Of a stretch of DNA of 64,000 nt, positions 24,155 to 37,038 are shown in pieces. The translations under genes and the position numbers were made by a program. Position 1 is the first letter of the stretch, and the number at the start of each line of letters is the position of its first letter. The notes under the pieces are model-generated. The model saw only the letters and a program-made list of their open reading frames with translations, did no database searches and was not told the DNA's origin. Source of the stretch: Ridgeia piscesae. Its lineage: Eukaryota > Annelida > Polychaeta > Sabellida > Siboglinidae. The stretch covers positions 191,001 through 255,000 of the forward strand of contig JAODUO010000555.1 in NCBI GenBank assembly GCA_025642075.2, read 5' to 3'.

Positions 24155-26346
24155 TCTCTATGTTCTCTATGCTCTCTAGTCTCTATGTTCTCTATGCTCT
24201 CTAGTCTCTATTCTCTCTAGTCTCTATGTTCTCTATGCTCTCTAGTCTCTATGTTCTCTATGCTCTCTAGTCTCTATTCTCTCTAGTCTCTATGTTCTCT
24301 AGTCTCTATGTTCTCTATGTTCTCTAGTCTCTGTTCTCTCTAGTCTCTATGTTCTCTATGCTCTCTAGTCTCTATGTTCTCTATGCTCTCTAGTCTCTAT
24401 GTTCTCTAGTCTCCAAGTTCTCTATGCTCTCTAGTCTCTATATTCTCTATGCTCTCTAGTCTCTATTCTCTCTAGTCTCTATGTTCTCTAAGCTCTCTAG
24501 TCTCTATGTTCTCTATGCTCTCTAGTCTCTATGTTCTCTATGCTCTCTAGTCTCTATGTTCTCTATGCTCTCTAGTCTATGTTCTCTATGCTCTCTAGTC
24601 TATGTTCTCTATGCTCTCTAGTCTCTATGTTCTCTATTCTCTCTAGTCTCTATGTTCTCTATGCTCTCTAGTCTCTATGCTCTCTGGTCTCTATGCTCTC
24701 TGGTCTCTATGCTCTCTGGTCTCTATGCTCTCTAGTCTCTATGCTCTCTAGTCTCTATGCTCTCTATGTCTCTATGCTCTCTGGTCTCTATGTTCTCTAT
24801 GCTCTCTAGTCTCTATGCTCTCTGGTCTCTATGCTCTCTAGTCTCTATGTTCTCTATGCTCTCTAGTCTCTATGCTCTCTAGTCTCTATGCTCTCTGGTC
24901 TCTATGCTCTCTAGTCTCTATGTTCTCTATGCTCTCTAGTCTCTATTCTCTATAGTCTCTATGTTCTCTATGCTCTCTAGTCTCTATGCTCTCTAATCTC
25001 TATGTTCTCTAGTCTCTATGCTCTCTAGTCTCTATGCTCTCTGGTCTCTATGTTCTCTATGCTCTCTAGTCTCTATGTTCTCTATGCTCTCTAGTCTATG
25101 TTCTCTATGCTCTCTAGTCTATGTTCTCTATGCTCTCTAGTCTCTATGTTCTCTATTCTCTCTAGTCTCTATGTTCTCTATGCTCTCTAGTCTCTATGCT
25201 CTCTGGTCTCTATGCTCTCTGGTCTCTATGCTCTCTAGTCTCTATGCTCTCTAGTCTCTATGCTCTCTAGTCTCTATGCTCTCTGGTCTCTATGTTCTCT
25301 ATGCTCTCTAGTCTCTATGCTCTCTGGTCTCTATGCTCTCTAGTCTCTATGTTCTCTATGCTCTCTAGTCTCTATGCTCTCTAGTCTCTATGCTCTCTGG
25401 TCTCTATGCTCTCTAGTCTCTATGTTCTCTATGCTCTCTAGTCTCTATGCTCTCTAGTCTCTATGCTCTCTAGTCTCTATTCTCTATAGTCTCTATGTTC
25501 TCTATGCTCTCTAGTCTCTATGCTCTCTAATCTCTATGTTCTCTAGTCTCTATGCTCTCTAGTCTCTATGCTCTCTGGTCTCTATGCTCTCTAGTCTCTA
25601 TGTTCTCTATGCTCTCTAGTCTCTATGCTCTCTGGTATCTGTGCTCTCTGGTCTCTATGCTCTCTGGTCTCTATGCTCTCAATGCTCTCTATGCTCTCTA
25701 GTCTCTATGCTCTCTGGTCTCTATGCTCTCTAGTCTCTATGCTCTCTGGTCTCTATGCTCTCTGGTCTCTATGCTCTCTATGCTCTCTAGTCTCTATGCT
25801 CTCTGGTCTCTATGCTCTCTAGTCTCTATGCTCTCTGGTCTCTATGCTCTCTGGTCTCTATGCTCTCTGGTCTCTATGCTCTCTAGTCTCTATGCTCTCT
25901 GGTCTCTATGCTCTTTAGTCTCTATGCTCTCTGGTCTCTATGCTCTTTAGTCTCTATGCTCTCTGGTCTCTATGCTCTCTGGTCTCTATGCTCTCTAGTC
26001 TCTATGCTCTCTAGTCTCAATGTTCTCTGGTCTCTATGCTCTCTGGTCTCTATGCTCTCTAGTCTCTATGCTCTCTGGTCTCTATGCTCTCTGGTCTCTA
26101 TGCTCTCTAGTCTCTATGCTCTCTAGTCTCTATGCTCTCTGGTCTCTATGCTCTCTGGTCTCTATGCTCTCTGGTCTCTATGCTCTCTGGTCTCTATGCT
26201 CTCTATGCTCTCTGGTCTCTGTGCTCTCTGGTCTCTATGCTCTCTGGTCTCTATGCTCTCTAGTCTCTATGCTCTCTGGTCTCTATGCTCTCTAGTCTCT
26301 ATGCTCTCTGGTCTCTATGCTGTCTGGTCTCTATGCTCTGTAGTCT
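24155..26346. repeat. 16-bp CT-rich minisatellite, 2.2 kb
   Basis: Units such as TCTCTATGCTCTCTAG with GG or TTCTCTATG variants. The left half is rich in TATGTTCTC variants and the right half in CTCTGG variants. Long repeats within the array (24570-24960 and 25080-25480 share variant order) indicate block duplication. Leu/Ser-rich open frames are by-products. Confidence 0.96.
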
Positions 26347-26696
26347 CTGTGCACAGGCCGCCTGCAATGTCAGCAGTGACACACTGACACGCGAGGCTGA
26401 CACATGATGTATCGACAGGAAACCAGGAAACATTTCTAGGATTTCTATGAGTGTCTTGCTGCGCCATCAACTCAGAATGTATACTGCTTGCAGTGTCAAA
26501 CACATCTATTAAATGCACTGTGAGTTCATCTAGACACATGGATGATGAACATAACATTCATTGTTTTATTTCAGCAGCCGTTTCATTTAGTGTCATACAT
26601 CAACATAACTATGTGCCCAGGATATGGTGAATCTTTAGATGACAGTGTGTGCTGAGACTAATAAGAAACAAAGACATCACATCAAGTTGGTGTCTG
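26347..26696. other. Unique intron spacer
   Basis: Nothing recognised. Confidence 0.5.
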
Positions 26697-26793
26697 CTTG
26701 TGTGCGTGTGTGTGCGTGTGTGTGCGTGTGCACGTGTGCACGTGTGCGCGTGTGCGCGTGTGCGCGCGTGTGTGTGTGTGTGTGCGTGTGTCC
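26697..26793. repeat. (GT)n/(GTGC)n microsatellite
   Basis: Alternating purine-pyrimidine tract with CACGTG and GCGCGC insertions. Confidence 0.95.
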
Positions 26794-26826
26794 ACTCCCA
26801 CACACTTGTAGACTGTCACATTCATG

Positions 26827-27252
26827 AAACAACAGCAGACGTATCACAGCAACAACAGCAGACGTATCACAGCAACAACAGCAGACGTATCACAGCAACA
26901 ACAGCAGACGTATCACAGCAACAACAGCAGACGTATCACAGCAACAACAGCAGACGTATCACAGCAACAACAGCAGACGTATCACAGCAACAACAGCAGA
27001 CGTATCACAGCAACAACAGCAGACGTATCACAGCAACAACAGCAGACGTATCACAGCAACAACAGCAGACGTATCCCACAACAGCGAGTATCACAGCAAC
27101 AACAGCAGACGTATCACAGCAACAACAGCAGACGTATCACAGCAACAACAGCAGACGTATCACAGCAACAACAGCAGACGTATCACAGCAACAACAGCAG
27201 ACGTATCACAGCAACAACAGCAGACGTATCACAGCAACAACAGCAGACGTAA
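26827..27252. repeat. 23-bp minisatellite, about 18 copies
   Basis: Unit CAGCAACAACAGCAGACGTA then TCA. It is open in all three plus frames, so it translates as a cycle of Gln/Asn/Thr-rich peptides. One copy is disrupted near 27080. Confidence 0.96.
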
Positions 27253-27462
27253 CCAGTTTCATTCAATCCACAAATGATATGAACAGTTGTACACCACCAA
27301 TGTGTAGAGGTGTACATATGCCTGCAGGCGCAGTGTGATGCAAGAGGTGGTGTAACAGGAGGCGGTGTAGTGTGGTGGGGGAGTCACTGCGCAACCAATG
27401 ACATAGTTGACATAACTGAGGGGGAGTTGACAGGATCTCATGTTACAGCCAGTCTACAGCCA
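27253..27462. other. Short unique intron spacer
   Basis: Nothing recognised. Confidence 0.5.
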
Positions 27463-28098
27463 ACACAAGGCCAACACACGGCCACAGCCAATACATGGCC
27501 ACAGCCAACATATGGCCACAGCCAATACATGGCCACAGCCAACATATGGCCACAGCCAATACATGGCCACAGCCAACATATGGCCACAGCCAATACATGG
27601 CCACAGCCAACATACGGCCACAGCCAACACAAGGCCACAGCCAACATATGGCCACAGCCAACACACGGCCACAGCCAACATATGGCCACAGCCAATACAT
27701 GGCCACAGCCAACATATGGCCACAGCCAATACATGGCCACAGCCAACATATGGCCACAGCCAATACATGGCCACAGCCAACACAAGGCCACAGCCAACAC
27801 AAGGCCACAGCCAACACATGGCCACAGCCAACACACAACCACAAGCACCACACATTAAACACATGGCTATAGCTAACAAACTACTAACACATGACCACAA
27901 TCATCACAAGGACGCAGTCAGCCAACACTCAAACACAGCCAACATATGGCTACCGCCAATAATGTAGCACTGCCAACACAGCCACTGCCAACACATGGCC
28001 ACTGCCAACACATGGTGACAGTCAACACATGGCCACAGTCAACACATGGCCACAGACAACACACGGCCACAGCCAATACACGGCCACACCCAACATAT
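27463..28098. repeat. 17-bp minisatellite with 34-bp dimers, about 36 copies
   Basis: Unit GGCCACAGCCAACATAT alternates with GGCCACAGCCAATACAT to give dimers. The right third (27830-28098) is diverged. Confidence 0.95.
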
Positions 28099-28151
28099 TC
28101 GTATTCGATTCGATATTCAATTCGAGTGAAATTCCATCATAAGTTGTCCCT

Positions 28152-28601
28152 TACCATGTGACTTCCCCTGCTCTATCCCAGCTCCCATGTGACCTCTCCT
28201 GCTCTATCCCAGCTCCCATGTGGCCTCACCTGCTCTATCGCAACTCCCATGTGACCTCTCCTGCTCTATCCCAGCTCCCATGTGACCTCTTTCCTGCTCT
28301 ATCCCAGCTCCCATGTGACCTCTCCTGCTCTATCCCAGCTCCCATGTGACTTCTGCTCTATCCCAGCTCCCATGTGACCTCTCCTGCTCTATCCCAGCTC
28401 CCATGTGACCTTTCCTGCTCTATCCCAGCTCCCATGTGACCTCTCCTGCTCTATCCCAGCTCCCATGTGACCTTTCCTGCTCTATCCCAGCTCCCATGTG
28501 ACCTCTCCTGCTCTATCCCAGCTCCCATGTAACATCTCCTGCTCTATCCCAGCTCCCATGTAACCTCTCCTGCTCTATCCCAGCTCCCATGTGACCTCCC
28601 C
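28152..28601. repeat. 31-bp minisatellite, about 14 copies
   Basis: Unit contains CTCCCATGTGACCTCTCCTG and CTCTATCCCAG. Confidence 0.96.
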
Positions 28602-28765
28602 TGCAGCCAGCCAGGCCGTGATGGGATGAGATACAGACTTCAGTGGCCAGCATCACATGAGGTACAGCCAGAGTGCCCCACTCAATGTGTGTGTAATGCA
28701 TTGTACTGTTAGTACAGTGCTGCATCCAGTACAGTACACTCAGCTGCTGTGCTCAGTTAACTATG

Positions 28766-29031
28766 TTGTACTGCCATTGTACTGCTGTTGTACTACTGTG
28801 TTACCATTGTTGTACCACTGTTGTACTGTTGTTGTACTAATACTGTTGTACTGTTGTTGTACTGTCATTATACTGTCATTGTACTGTTGTTGTACTGTTG
28901 TTGTATTGTGGTTGTACTGCTGTTGTACTGCTGTTGTACTGCTTGTGTGCTGCATGTTGTGCTGCGCTGCGCTGCGCTGCGCTGGCGCTGCGCTGCGCTG
29001 CGCTGCGCTGCGCTGCGCTGCGCTGCGCTGC
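28766..29031. repeat. TTGTACTG repetition followed by (GCTGC)n pentamers
   Basis: Imperfect 9-10 bp TGTTGTACTG units to about 28960, then GCTGC pentamers with one interruption at 28984. Confidence 0.93.
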
Positions 29032-29493
29032 CTATGTGTACTACATATGTGGCAGTGAGTAGTCTCAGACACAACCTGTCACTCTAGGTCACTTATGGCT
29101 GACAGACGACCTATAAACACAAGTGTAGATAGACACGTATGTCTGTGTGGATAGACTATGTCCTGGCAGCAGACACTGCTGTGATAGACCTGGGGTGAAG
29201 TCCTTACATCACCAGACTACGCCACAAACACCACTCATAACATAGGTAATGAATGGTTACTTACGAAGTTACTTACATGTCAAAAAACTTGCAGCGTTAT
29301 TTTGTTACAATTTATAAGTTGCCAGATGAAAGCAAGTATAAACACACGCATGCACGCACGCACGCACTCACGCACTCACGCACTCACGCACGCACACACG
29401 CACGCACGCACGCACACAGGTTAAAAGTCCACAGTCCCCTCACTTGAAAGTGCTGATAGTTTTTACTGTGAACATAATGTCTAAACTCCACTC
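29032..29493. other. Unique spacer with (CACG)n microsatellite
   Basis: 29342-29416 is a (CACG)/(CACT)n tetranucleotide tract. Otherwise nothing recognised. Confidence 0.7.
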
Positions 29494-30534
29494 TGCCTGA
29501 ATGTGTTCTACCTCAGCCACTGCACTGCCTGAATGTGTTCTACCTCAGCCACTGCACTGCCTGAATGTGTTCTACCTCAGCCGCTGCACTGCCTGAATGT
29601 GTTCTACCTCAGCTGCTGAACTGCCTGAATGTGTTCTACCTCAGCTGCTGAACTGCCTGAATGTGTTCTACCTCAGCTGCTGCACTGCCTGAATGTGTTC
29701 TACCTCAGCTGCTGAACTGCCTGAATGTGTTCTACCTCAGCTGCTGAACTGCCTGAATGTGTTCTACCTCAGCTGCTGCACTGCCTGAATGTGTTCTACC
29801 TCAGCCGCTGCACTGCCTGAATGTGTTCTACCTCAGCCACTGCACTGCCTGAATGTGTTCTACCTCAGCCACTGCACTGCCTGAATGTGTTCTACCTCAG
29901 CCACTGCACTGCCTGAATGTGTTCTACCTCAGCCACTGCACTGCCTGAATGTGTTCTACCTCAGCCGCTGCACTGCCTGAATGTGTTCTACCTCAGCCAG
30001 CTGCACTGCCTGAATGTGTTCTACCTCAGCCACTGCACTGCCTGAATGTGTTCTACCTCAGCCACTGCACTGCCTGAATGTGTTCTACCTCAGCCACTGC
30101 ACTGCCTGAATGTGTTCTACCTCAGCCGCTGCACTGCCTGAATGTGTTCTACCTCAGCCACTGCACTGCCTGAATGTGTTCTACCTCAGCCGCTGCACTG
30201 CCTGAATGTGTTCTACCTCAGCCGCTGCACTGCCTGAATGTGTTCTACCTCAGCCGCTGCACTGCCTGATTGTGTTCTACCTCAGCCGCTGCACTGCCTG
30301 AATGTGTTCTACCTCAGCCGCTGCACTGCCTGATTGTGTTCTACCTCAGCCGCTGCACTGCCTGAATGTGTTCTACCTCAGCCGCTGCACTGCCTGAATG
30401 TGTTCTACCTCAGCCGCTGCACTGCCTGAATGTGTTCTACCTCAGCCACTGCACTGCCTGAATGTGTTCTACCTCAGCCACTGTACTGCCTGAATGTGTT
30501 CTACCTCAGCCACTGCACTGCCTGAATGTGTTCT
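29494..30534. repeat. 32-bp minisatellite, about 32 copies
   Basis: Unit CTGCCTGAATGTGTTCTACC then TCAGCCGCTGCA, with CCA/CCG/CTG variants in blocks. Confidence 0.97.
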
Positions 30535-31036
30535 AGTGAAGCATGTTTGTATTTGATTGATCTGAGCAGAATCGCATGTTTACAAATGACATGTTGAACG
30601 GAGTCAGTCGTAAAAGCACAGGACGTGTGTCAATCCTATTTCAGTCAGAGTTTACACGTACAGCTGAACACTATCTTACACATTGATTCAACACTCTGAA
30701 TATTATCAACCACACTTAGTGCCAGTGTGCACCAGCACTGATCAAGGAGTGTGATAACATCAAACCAAATTGACTGAGAGTTGATATAGATTTCTTTTAC
30801 ATGACAATGACACAGACTCATCTGTGACAGCTCATAGAAGTGACACACCACCAGTCTAAGGCCAAGCTGTTGGGCAAACAGCCACATGATGACAAAGACT
30901 TGTTCTTTTCAATGTTTCACTTTGAAATTATATAAAAAATAATTTATATCAAGATTATGATTTCCCGAGATAACAAAACATATGCAATTTGCTGTAATTT
31001 GTTACAAATCTGCCTATTGCAAAAATTCTTTTTAAT
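30535..31036. other. AT-rich unique intron spacer
   Basis: Nothing recognised. Confidence 0.5.
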
Positions 31037-31790
31037 CAGTGTACAAGTACATGACATGCAGTGTATAAGTGAATTGTATACAAACTGTGTGCAAATGAAT
31101 TGTGTATAATTGAATTGTATACACAAGATTACACACTATATACACATGAGTTGTATATATGCTGTATCAAAGTGAGTTTTATACACACTGTGTACACTTG
31201 AGTTGTATACACACTGTTTACAAGGTGTGGTATACATACTACATACAAGTGAGTTGTATTGTGTACAAGTAAGCTGTATACATACTGTATGTATATGAGT
31301 TGTATATATACTGTGTACAAATGAGCTGCTGTATGCATACTATGTACAAGTGAGTTGTATACATACACAGTACAAGCATAGCTTTACGTAGAGACCCGTC
31401 CACCCGTCATTTGGACGGGTAACAATTTCAGGTCATCAGACACATTTAAAAGTTTGTAAACTGGCTTAACAGTTAACATCCATGTGTCCACCAAAACATG
31501 TATGACTGGCAATAATTTTATTCTGCATAAAGCCTTGAGTACAAGTGATCTGTATACATACTGTGTACAAGTGATCTGTATACATACTGTGTACAAGTGA
31601 TCTGTATGCATACTGTGTACAAGTGATCTGTATGCATACTGTGTACAAGTTATCTGTATACATACTGTGTACAAGTGAGTTGTATACATAGTATGTACAA
31701 GTGATCTGTATACATACTGTGTACAAGTGAGTTGTATACATACTGTGTACAAGTGAGTTGTATGCAAGTAGTGTAAACAAGCACAAGAGT
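31037..31790. repeat. 26-bp minisatellite interrupted by a MITE
   Basis: Unit like TGTGTACAAGTGATCTGTAT then ACATAC. The left part (31037-31376) is strongly diverged and the right part (31538-31790) homogeneous; a 161-bp hAT MITE separates them. Confidence 0.94.
31377..31537. mobile_element. hAT-type MITE, 161 bp internally deleted copy
   Basis: The ends CATAGCTTTACGTAGA and inverted CAAGGCTTTATGCAGA lie between a perfect 8-bp duplication AGTACAAG (31369-31376 and 31538-31545). The interior matches the 15222-15525 copy at its start (GAGACCCGTCCACCCGTCA) and its end (AACTGGCTTAACAG to CTGCATAAAGCC) but lacks about 140 bp of the middle. It is inserted within a 26-bp minisatellite, and the duplicated 8 bp are part of that repeat unit. 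Confidence 0.88.
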
Positions 31791-31998
31791 TTTACAATGT
31801 GTGAATGAGTAATGTGCATTCAAATAGTGAGTGGTGAAATGCGTGATATACATCCATGTACGACTGATGCAGGCACACTGTACACTGTAGACATTGTACT
31901 GAGGAGTTGAGTGGTACAGACCAGAGAAGACAGCAATGACAGCAGACAGCAGCAAAGTAATGTAGCCAGAGGACACAGACCACCACAGACAGACTGCA

Positions 31999-32430
31999 CT
32001 AGACACAGACAATCACAGACAGACTGCACCAGACACAGACCATCACAGACAGACGATACCAGATACAGACCATCACAGACAGACTGCACCAGACACAGAC
32101 CATCACAGACAGACTGCACCACACACAGACAATCAGACAGACAGCACCAGACACAGACCATCACAGACAGACTGCACCAGACACACACCATCACAGACAG
32201 AAGATACAAGACACAGACCATCACAGACAGACGGCACCAGACACAGACAATCACAGACAGACAGCACCAGACACAGACCATCACAGACAGACTGCACCAG
32301 ATACAGACAATCACAGTCAGACTGCACCAGACACAGACAATCACAGTCAGACTGCACCAGATACAGACAATCACAGACAGACTGCACCAGACACAGACAA
32401 TCACAGTGAGACTCTACCAGACACAGACTA
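31999..32430. repeat. 30-bp minisatellite, about 14 copies
   Basis: Unit contains CCAGACACAGACCATCACAG and ACAGACTGCA. The 30-bp period keeps the frame open. Confidence 0.95.
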
Positions 32431-32588
32431 AGACTGCTGGCTCACTGCCAAGTCAGGGCAGAGATGTTAGTTGAAGACAGCGACTGTGTAATCTCTTCAG
32501 CCCTCACAGACGCCTCCATCCATGAGCTCACCCAGAGCCTGACTGTGAGTCATGTGACCTCCTTCACCTCACAGCAAAAACATGCAAA

Positions 32589-32685
32589 CCCAGACAAACA
32601 CAGACACATACACCAAACACAGACAAACACAGACACATACACCAAACACAGACAAACACAGACAAACACAGACAAAAACATGCAA
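32589..32685. repeat. ACACAGACAA short repeat
   Basis: About 28-bp then 10-bp periodicity of CAGACAAACA and CATACACCAAA. Confidence 0.85.
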
Positions 32686-33173
32686 ACAGCAAACACATAA
32701 CAAAACCACAATCACTTTACTATCAGTATGAAGCACCTTCACACATAATTCATAATCACTGCCATATGATGTACCCTCACTCATAATTCATGATCACTGT
32801 ACTGCCAGTATGTTGCACTCTCACAACTCACCTGCAATGACTATCACAGGTACATTCAGGTGACAATATACCACAGTCGCGTCATTGTAAAGATAATTAA
32901 ATAAGCATCAAAATAAACTCAACTTGCATTTGAACAGAAAATCAATAGTTTTGAAGACACAGTTTAATTAAAACCTGCAGAAGCAGCCTGCCACATATGG
33001 AATACAAATTAGCTATGCTTACCAGGCAGGCCACCTGGCTTTCAGTGCATACAGCAAGTATGCATGTCTTCAGCGAGGTTATTTTCACTAAACTACTGGC
33101 ATAACATTTAAATTGTTACTTTGTGTTCAAACTGATAGAGAGACTCGTAAATGGCTTTTGTTTCCTTCAACTG
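32686..33173. other. AT-rich unique intron spacer
   Basis: Nothing recognised. Confidence 0.5.
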
Positions 33174-33494
33174 CAGCAGACTGACACAGATGACTGCAGC
33201 AGACTGGCACAGGTGACTGCAGCAGACTGACACAGATGACTGCAGCAGACTGTCACGGATGACTGCAGCAGACTGACACAGATGACTGCAGCAGACTGAC
33301 ACAGATTACTGCAGCAGACTGTCACAGATGACTGCAGCAGACTGACACAGATGACTGCAGCAGACTGTCACAGATGACTGCAGCAGACTGACACAGATGA
33401 CTGCAGCAGCCTGACACAGATGACTGCAGCAGACTGACACAGATGACTGCAGCAGACTGTCACAGATGACTGCAGCAGACTGACACAGATGACT
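33174..33494. repeat. 23-bp minisatellite, 14 copies
   Basis: Unit CTGCAGCAGACTGACACAGA then TGA. ACTGTCAC variants are scattered every second or third copy. Confidence 0.96.
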
Positions 33495-33820
33495 CGTTCA
33501 TTCACACTGCATTACATAATGTTCATTAAACTATAATGAATGCTATTTTAAGACAACAACTTAATTAAATGAAACACAAACAGATGACTAATGGTTATTA
33601 AGAAAACATTAAATATTAAAAGCCCTCTGTTCGACTCAACTTGACATGCTGATGTAAATGTCTTCATACATCTAAACAATGGTTACAATCTAAAGTGCAT
33701 CATTAATTTTAATCTTTATGCTAAGCTCACCTCTGCCCCTCCTGAGATAGTGATACTGCACATGGCCACTAGGTGGCTGGACACTGTGCATTGAACACAT
33801 GGAGACAAACTTACTTAGTC
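33495..33820. other. AT-rich unique intron spacer
   Basis: Contains a CTCF-like site at 33763-33777. No gene recognised. Confidence 0.5.
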
Positions 33821-35440
33821 TCTTGCTTACAGTCTCTTGCTTACAGTCTCTTGCTTACAGTCTCTTGCTTACAGTCTCTTGCTTACAGTCTCTTGCTTAC
33901 AGTCTCTTGCTTACAGTCTCTTGCTTACAGTCTCTTGCTTACAGTCTCTTGCTTACAGTCTCTTGCTTACAGTCTCTTGCTTACAGTCTCTTCTTACAGT
34001 CTCTTGCTTACAGTCTCTTGCTTACAGTCTCTTGCTTACAGTCTCTTGCTTACAGTCTCTTGCTTACAGTCTCTTGCTTACAGTCTCTTGCTTACAGTCT
34101 CTTGCTTACAGTCTCTTGCTTACAGTCTCTTGCTTACAGTCTCTTGCTTACAGTCTCTTGCTTACAGTCTCTTGCTTACAGTCTCTTGCTTACAGTCTCT
34201 TGCTTACAGTCTCTTGCTTACAGTCTCTTGCTTACAGTCTCTTGCTTACAGTCTCTTGCTTACAGTCTCTTGCTTACAGTCTCTTGCTTACAGTCTCTTG
34301 CTTACAGTCTCTTGCTTACAGTCTCTTGCTTACAGTCTCTTGCTTACAGTCTCTTGCTTACAGTCTCTTGCTTACAGTCTCTTGCTTACAGTCTCTTTAA
34401 GTCTCTTGACAGTCTCTTGCTTACAGTCTCTTGCTTACAGTCTCTTGCTTACAGTCTCTTGCTTACAGTCTCTTGCTTACAGTCTCTTGCTTACAGTCTC
34501 TTGCTTACAGTCTCTTGCTTACAGTCTCTTGCTTACAGTCTCTTGCTTACAGTCTCTTGCTTACAGTCTCTTCTTGTCTCTTGCTTACAGTCTCTTGCTT
34601 ACAGTCTCTTGCTTACAGTCTCTTGCTTACAGTCTCTTGCTTACAGTCTCTTGCTTACAGTCTCTTGCTTACAGTCTCTTGCTTACAGTCTCTTGCTTAC
34701 AGTCTCTTGCTTACAGTCTCTTGCTTACAGTCTCTTACTTACAGTCTCTTGCTTACAGTCTCTTGCTTACAGTCTCTTGCTTACAGTCTCTTGCTTACAG
34801 TCTCTTCTTACAGTCTCTTGCTTACAGTCTCTTGCTTACAGTCTCTTGCTTACAGTCTCTTGCTTACAGTCTCTTGCTTACAGTCTCTTGCTTACAGTCT
34901 CTTGCTTACAGTCTCTTGCTTACAGTCTCTTGCTTACAGTCTCTTGCTTACAGTCTCTTGCTTACAGTCTCTTGCTTACAGTCTCTTGCTTACAGTCTCT
35001 TGCTTACAGTCTCTTGCTTACAGTCTCTTGCTTACAGTCTCTTGCTTACAGTCTCTTGCTTACAGTCTCTTGCTTACAGTCTCTTGCTTACAGTCTCTTG
35101 CTTACAGTCTCTTGCTTACAGTCTCTTGCTTACAGTCTCTTGCTTACAGTCTCTTGCTTACAGTCTCTTGCTTACAGTCTCTTGCTTACAGTCTCTTACT
35201 TACAGTCTCTTGCTTACAGTCTCTTATTTACAGTCTCTTACTTACAGTCTCTTGCTTACAGTCTCTTGCTTACAGTCTCTTGCTTACAGTCTCTTGCTTA
35301 CAGTCTCTTGCTTACAGTCTCTTACTTACAGTCTCTTGCTTACAGTCTCTTGCTTACAGTCTCTTGCTTACAGTCTCTTGCTTACAGTCTCTTACTTACA
35401 GTCTCTTACTTACAGTCTCTTGCTTACAGTCTCTTACTTT
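33821..35440. repeat. 14-bp minisatellite, about 116 copies
   Basis: Unit GTCTCTTGCTTACA, nearly perfect, with a few short units (near 33991, 34395, 34571 and 34806) and TTACTTACA variants at the right end. All three plus frames are open, which yields long Leu/Ser-rich peptides of no significance. Confidence 0.98.
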
Positions 35441-36366
35441 CTCTCACTCTCAGACAGTTTCATGCTTAACCAGTGTCCAGATGTCATGCACACTGAATAA
35501 ATTGGTTATGACTAGGGCAAGAGAGATTTGCAGACTACTATAATTATCGTAATATATCGGCTTGGTCTGCTGCATATGAATGTCGCGGTGATGGAATGGA
35601 AGGATCCCTTGTGTACATGCACATAATGCAATCTGATTGGACGACACACAACAGGGAGCATTATCCACTGGGAATTTCTTAAAATGGCATCAAACCAACA
35701 TGATGAAAATTAAACGGCAATTCATTGACAACCCTATTTATAGACAGGGCCATTGTAATAAAACTGTACTGTAATTTCACAACATTAAACAATTAACACG
35801 TTAAACAATGATCTGAATGGCAAAATGAATATAGTGGCCTGCACCCACTTGTCACTGAGTTAGGACAGGACACTGATACAGAGGGTGGGTGTCATGTTTT
35901 TCCTTTGCCTGCTGTGGATTTAATCCCCCAGAATAAAAACTTGTCACCAGGGTGTAGGGTTTCAAGGGCAGGAGGACAGACAGGGAGATGATGTAAGAGG
36001 GAAAACAAAATACCCCAAATAGTGGGGTTGTAGAGTGACACTCTAAATCCACACAAGTGATGTATGTCTGTGTACCAAGGCCGGCCAGTTGCGTGTTTGT
36101 AAATGACACAACACAGACCCATGAACCAGCAAAACAACATCACTCTCAGTGACAGATGTTATCTGTCATGTGCTGGCATACCAGCGACGTCACATGTGAG
36201 TCATGTGACCAGTGGTACAGGCAGTGAGTGACACTGGCTGTGTCCAGTTGAAACACAACCTTTAAAGCTTTGTTTCTTTCTCCCCATAGTCTCAATCCCT
36301 TCTAAGCCCCAATACCTGCCCCCCCCCAAGACCACTCAAATCCCACATGGATGTGCATGAAGATAC
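35441..36366. other. Unique intron spacer
   Basis: No exon, RNA or repeat recognised. Confidence 0.5.
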
Positions 36367-36997
36367 ACACAGCAGACACACTCCCAGCTCCACACTGTAC
36401 CACAGCAGACACACTCCCAGCTCCACACTGTACCGCAGCAGACACACTCCCAGCTCCACACTGTACCACAGCAGACACACTCCCAGCTCCACACTGTACC
36501 ACAGCAGACACATTCCCAGCTCCACACTGTACCACAGCAGACACACTCCCAGCTCCACACTGTACCACAGCAGACACATTCCCAGCTCCACACTGTACCA
36601 CAGCAGACACTCCCAGCTCCACACTGTACCACAGCAGACACACTCCCAGCTCCACACTGTACCGCAGCAGACACACTCCCAGCTCCACACTGTACCACAG
36701 CAGACACACTCCCAGCTCCACACTGTACCCAGCAGACACACTCCCAGCTCCACACTGTACCCAGCAGACACACTCCCAGCTCCACACTGTACCACAGCAG
36801 ACACACTCCCAGCTCCACACTGTACCACAGCAGACACACTCCCAGCTCCACACTGTACCACAGCAGACACACTCCCAGCTCCACACTGTACCACAGCAGA
36901 CACACTCCCAGCTCCACACTGTACCGCAGCAGACACACTCCCAGCTCCACACTGTACCACAGCAGACACACTCCCAGCTCCACACTGTACCACAGCA
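36367..36997. repeat. 33-bp minisatellite, 19 copies
   Basis: Unit contains CAGCAGACACACTCCCAGCT and CCACACTGTAC. The 33-bp period keeps frames open on both strands. Confidence 0.97.
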
Positions 36998-37038
36998 GGG
37001 CATGGATAAGGAACATGGAAGGGTTGGCTACTGGGATA

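Noticed and set aside
33773..35543. Open frames up to 575 codons, Leu/Ser/Tyr-rich
   Set aside because: They are translations of the 14-bp repeat, which lacks stops in all three frames; there is no domain and no non-repeat coding context.
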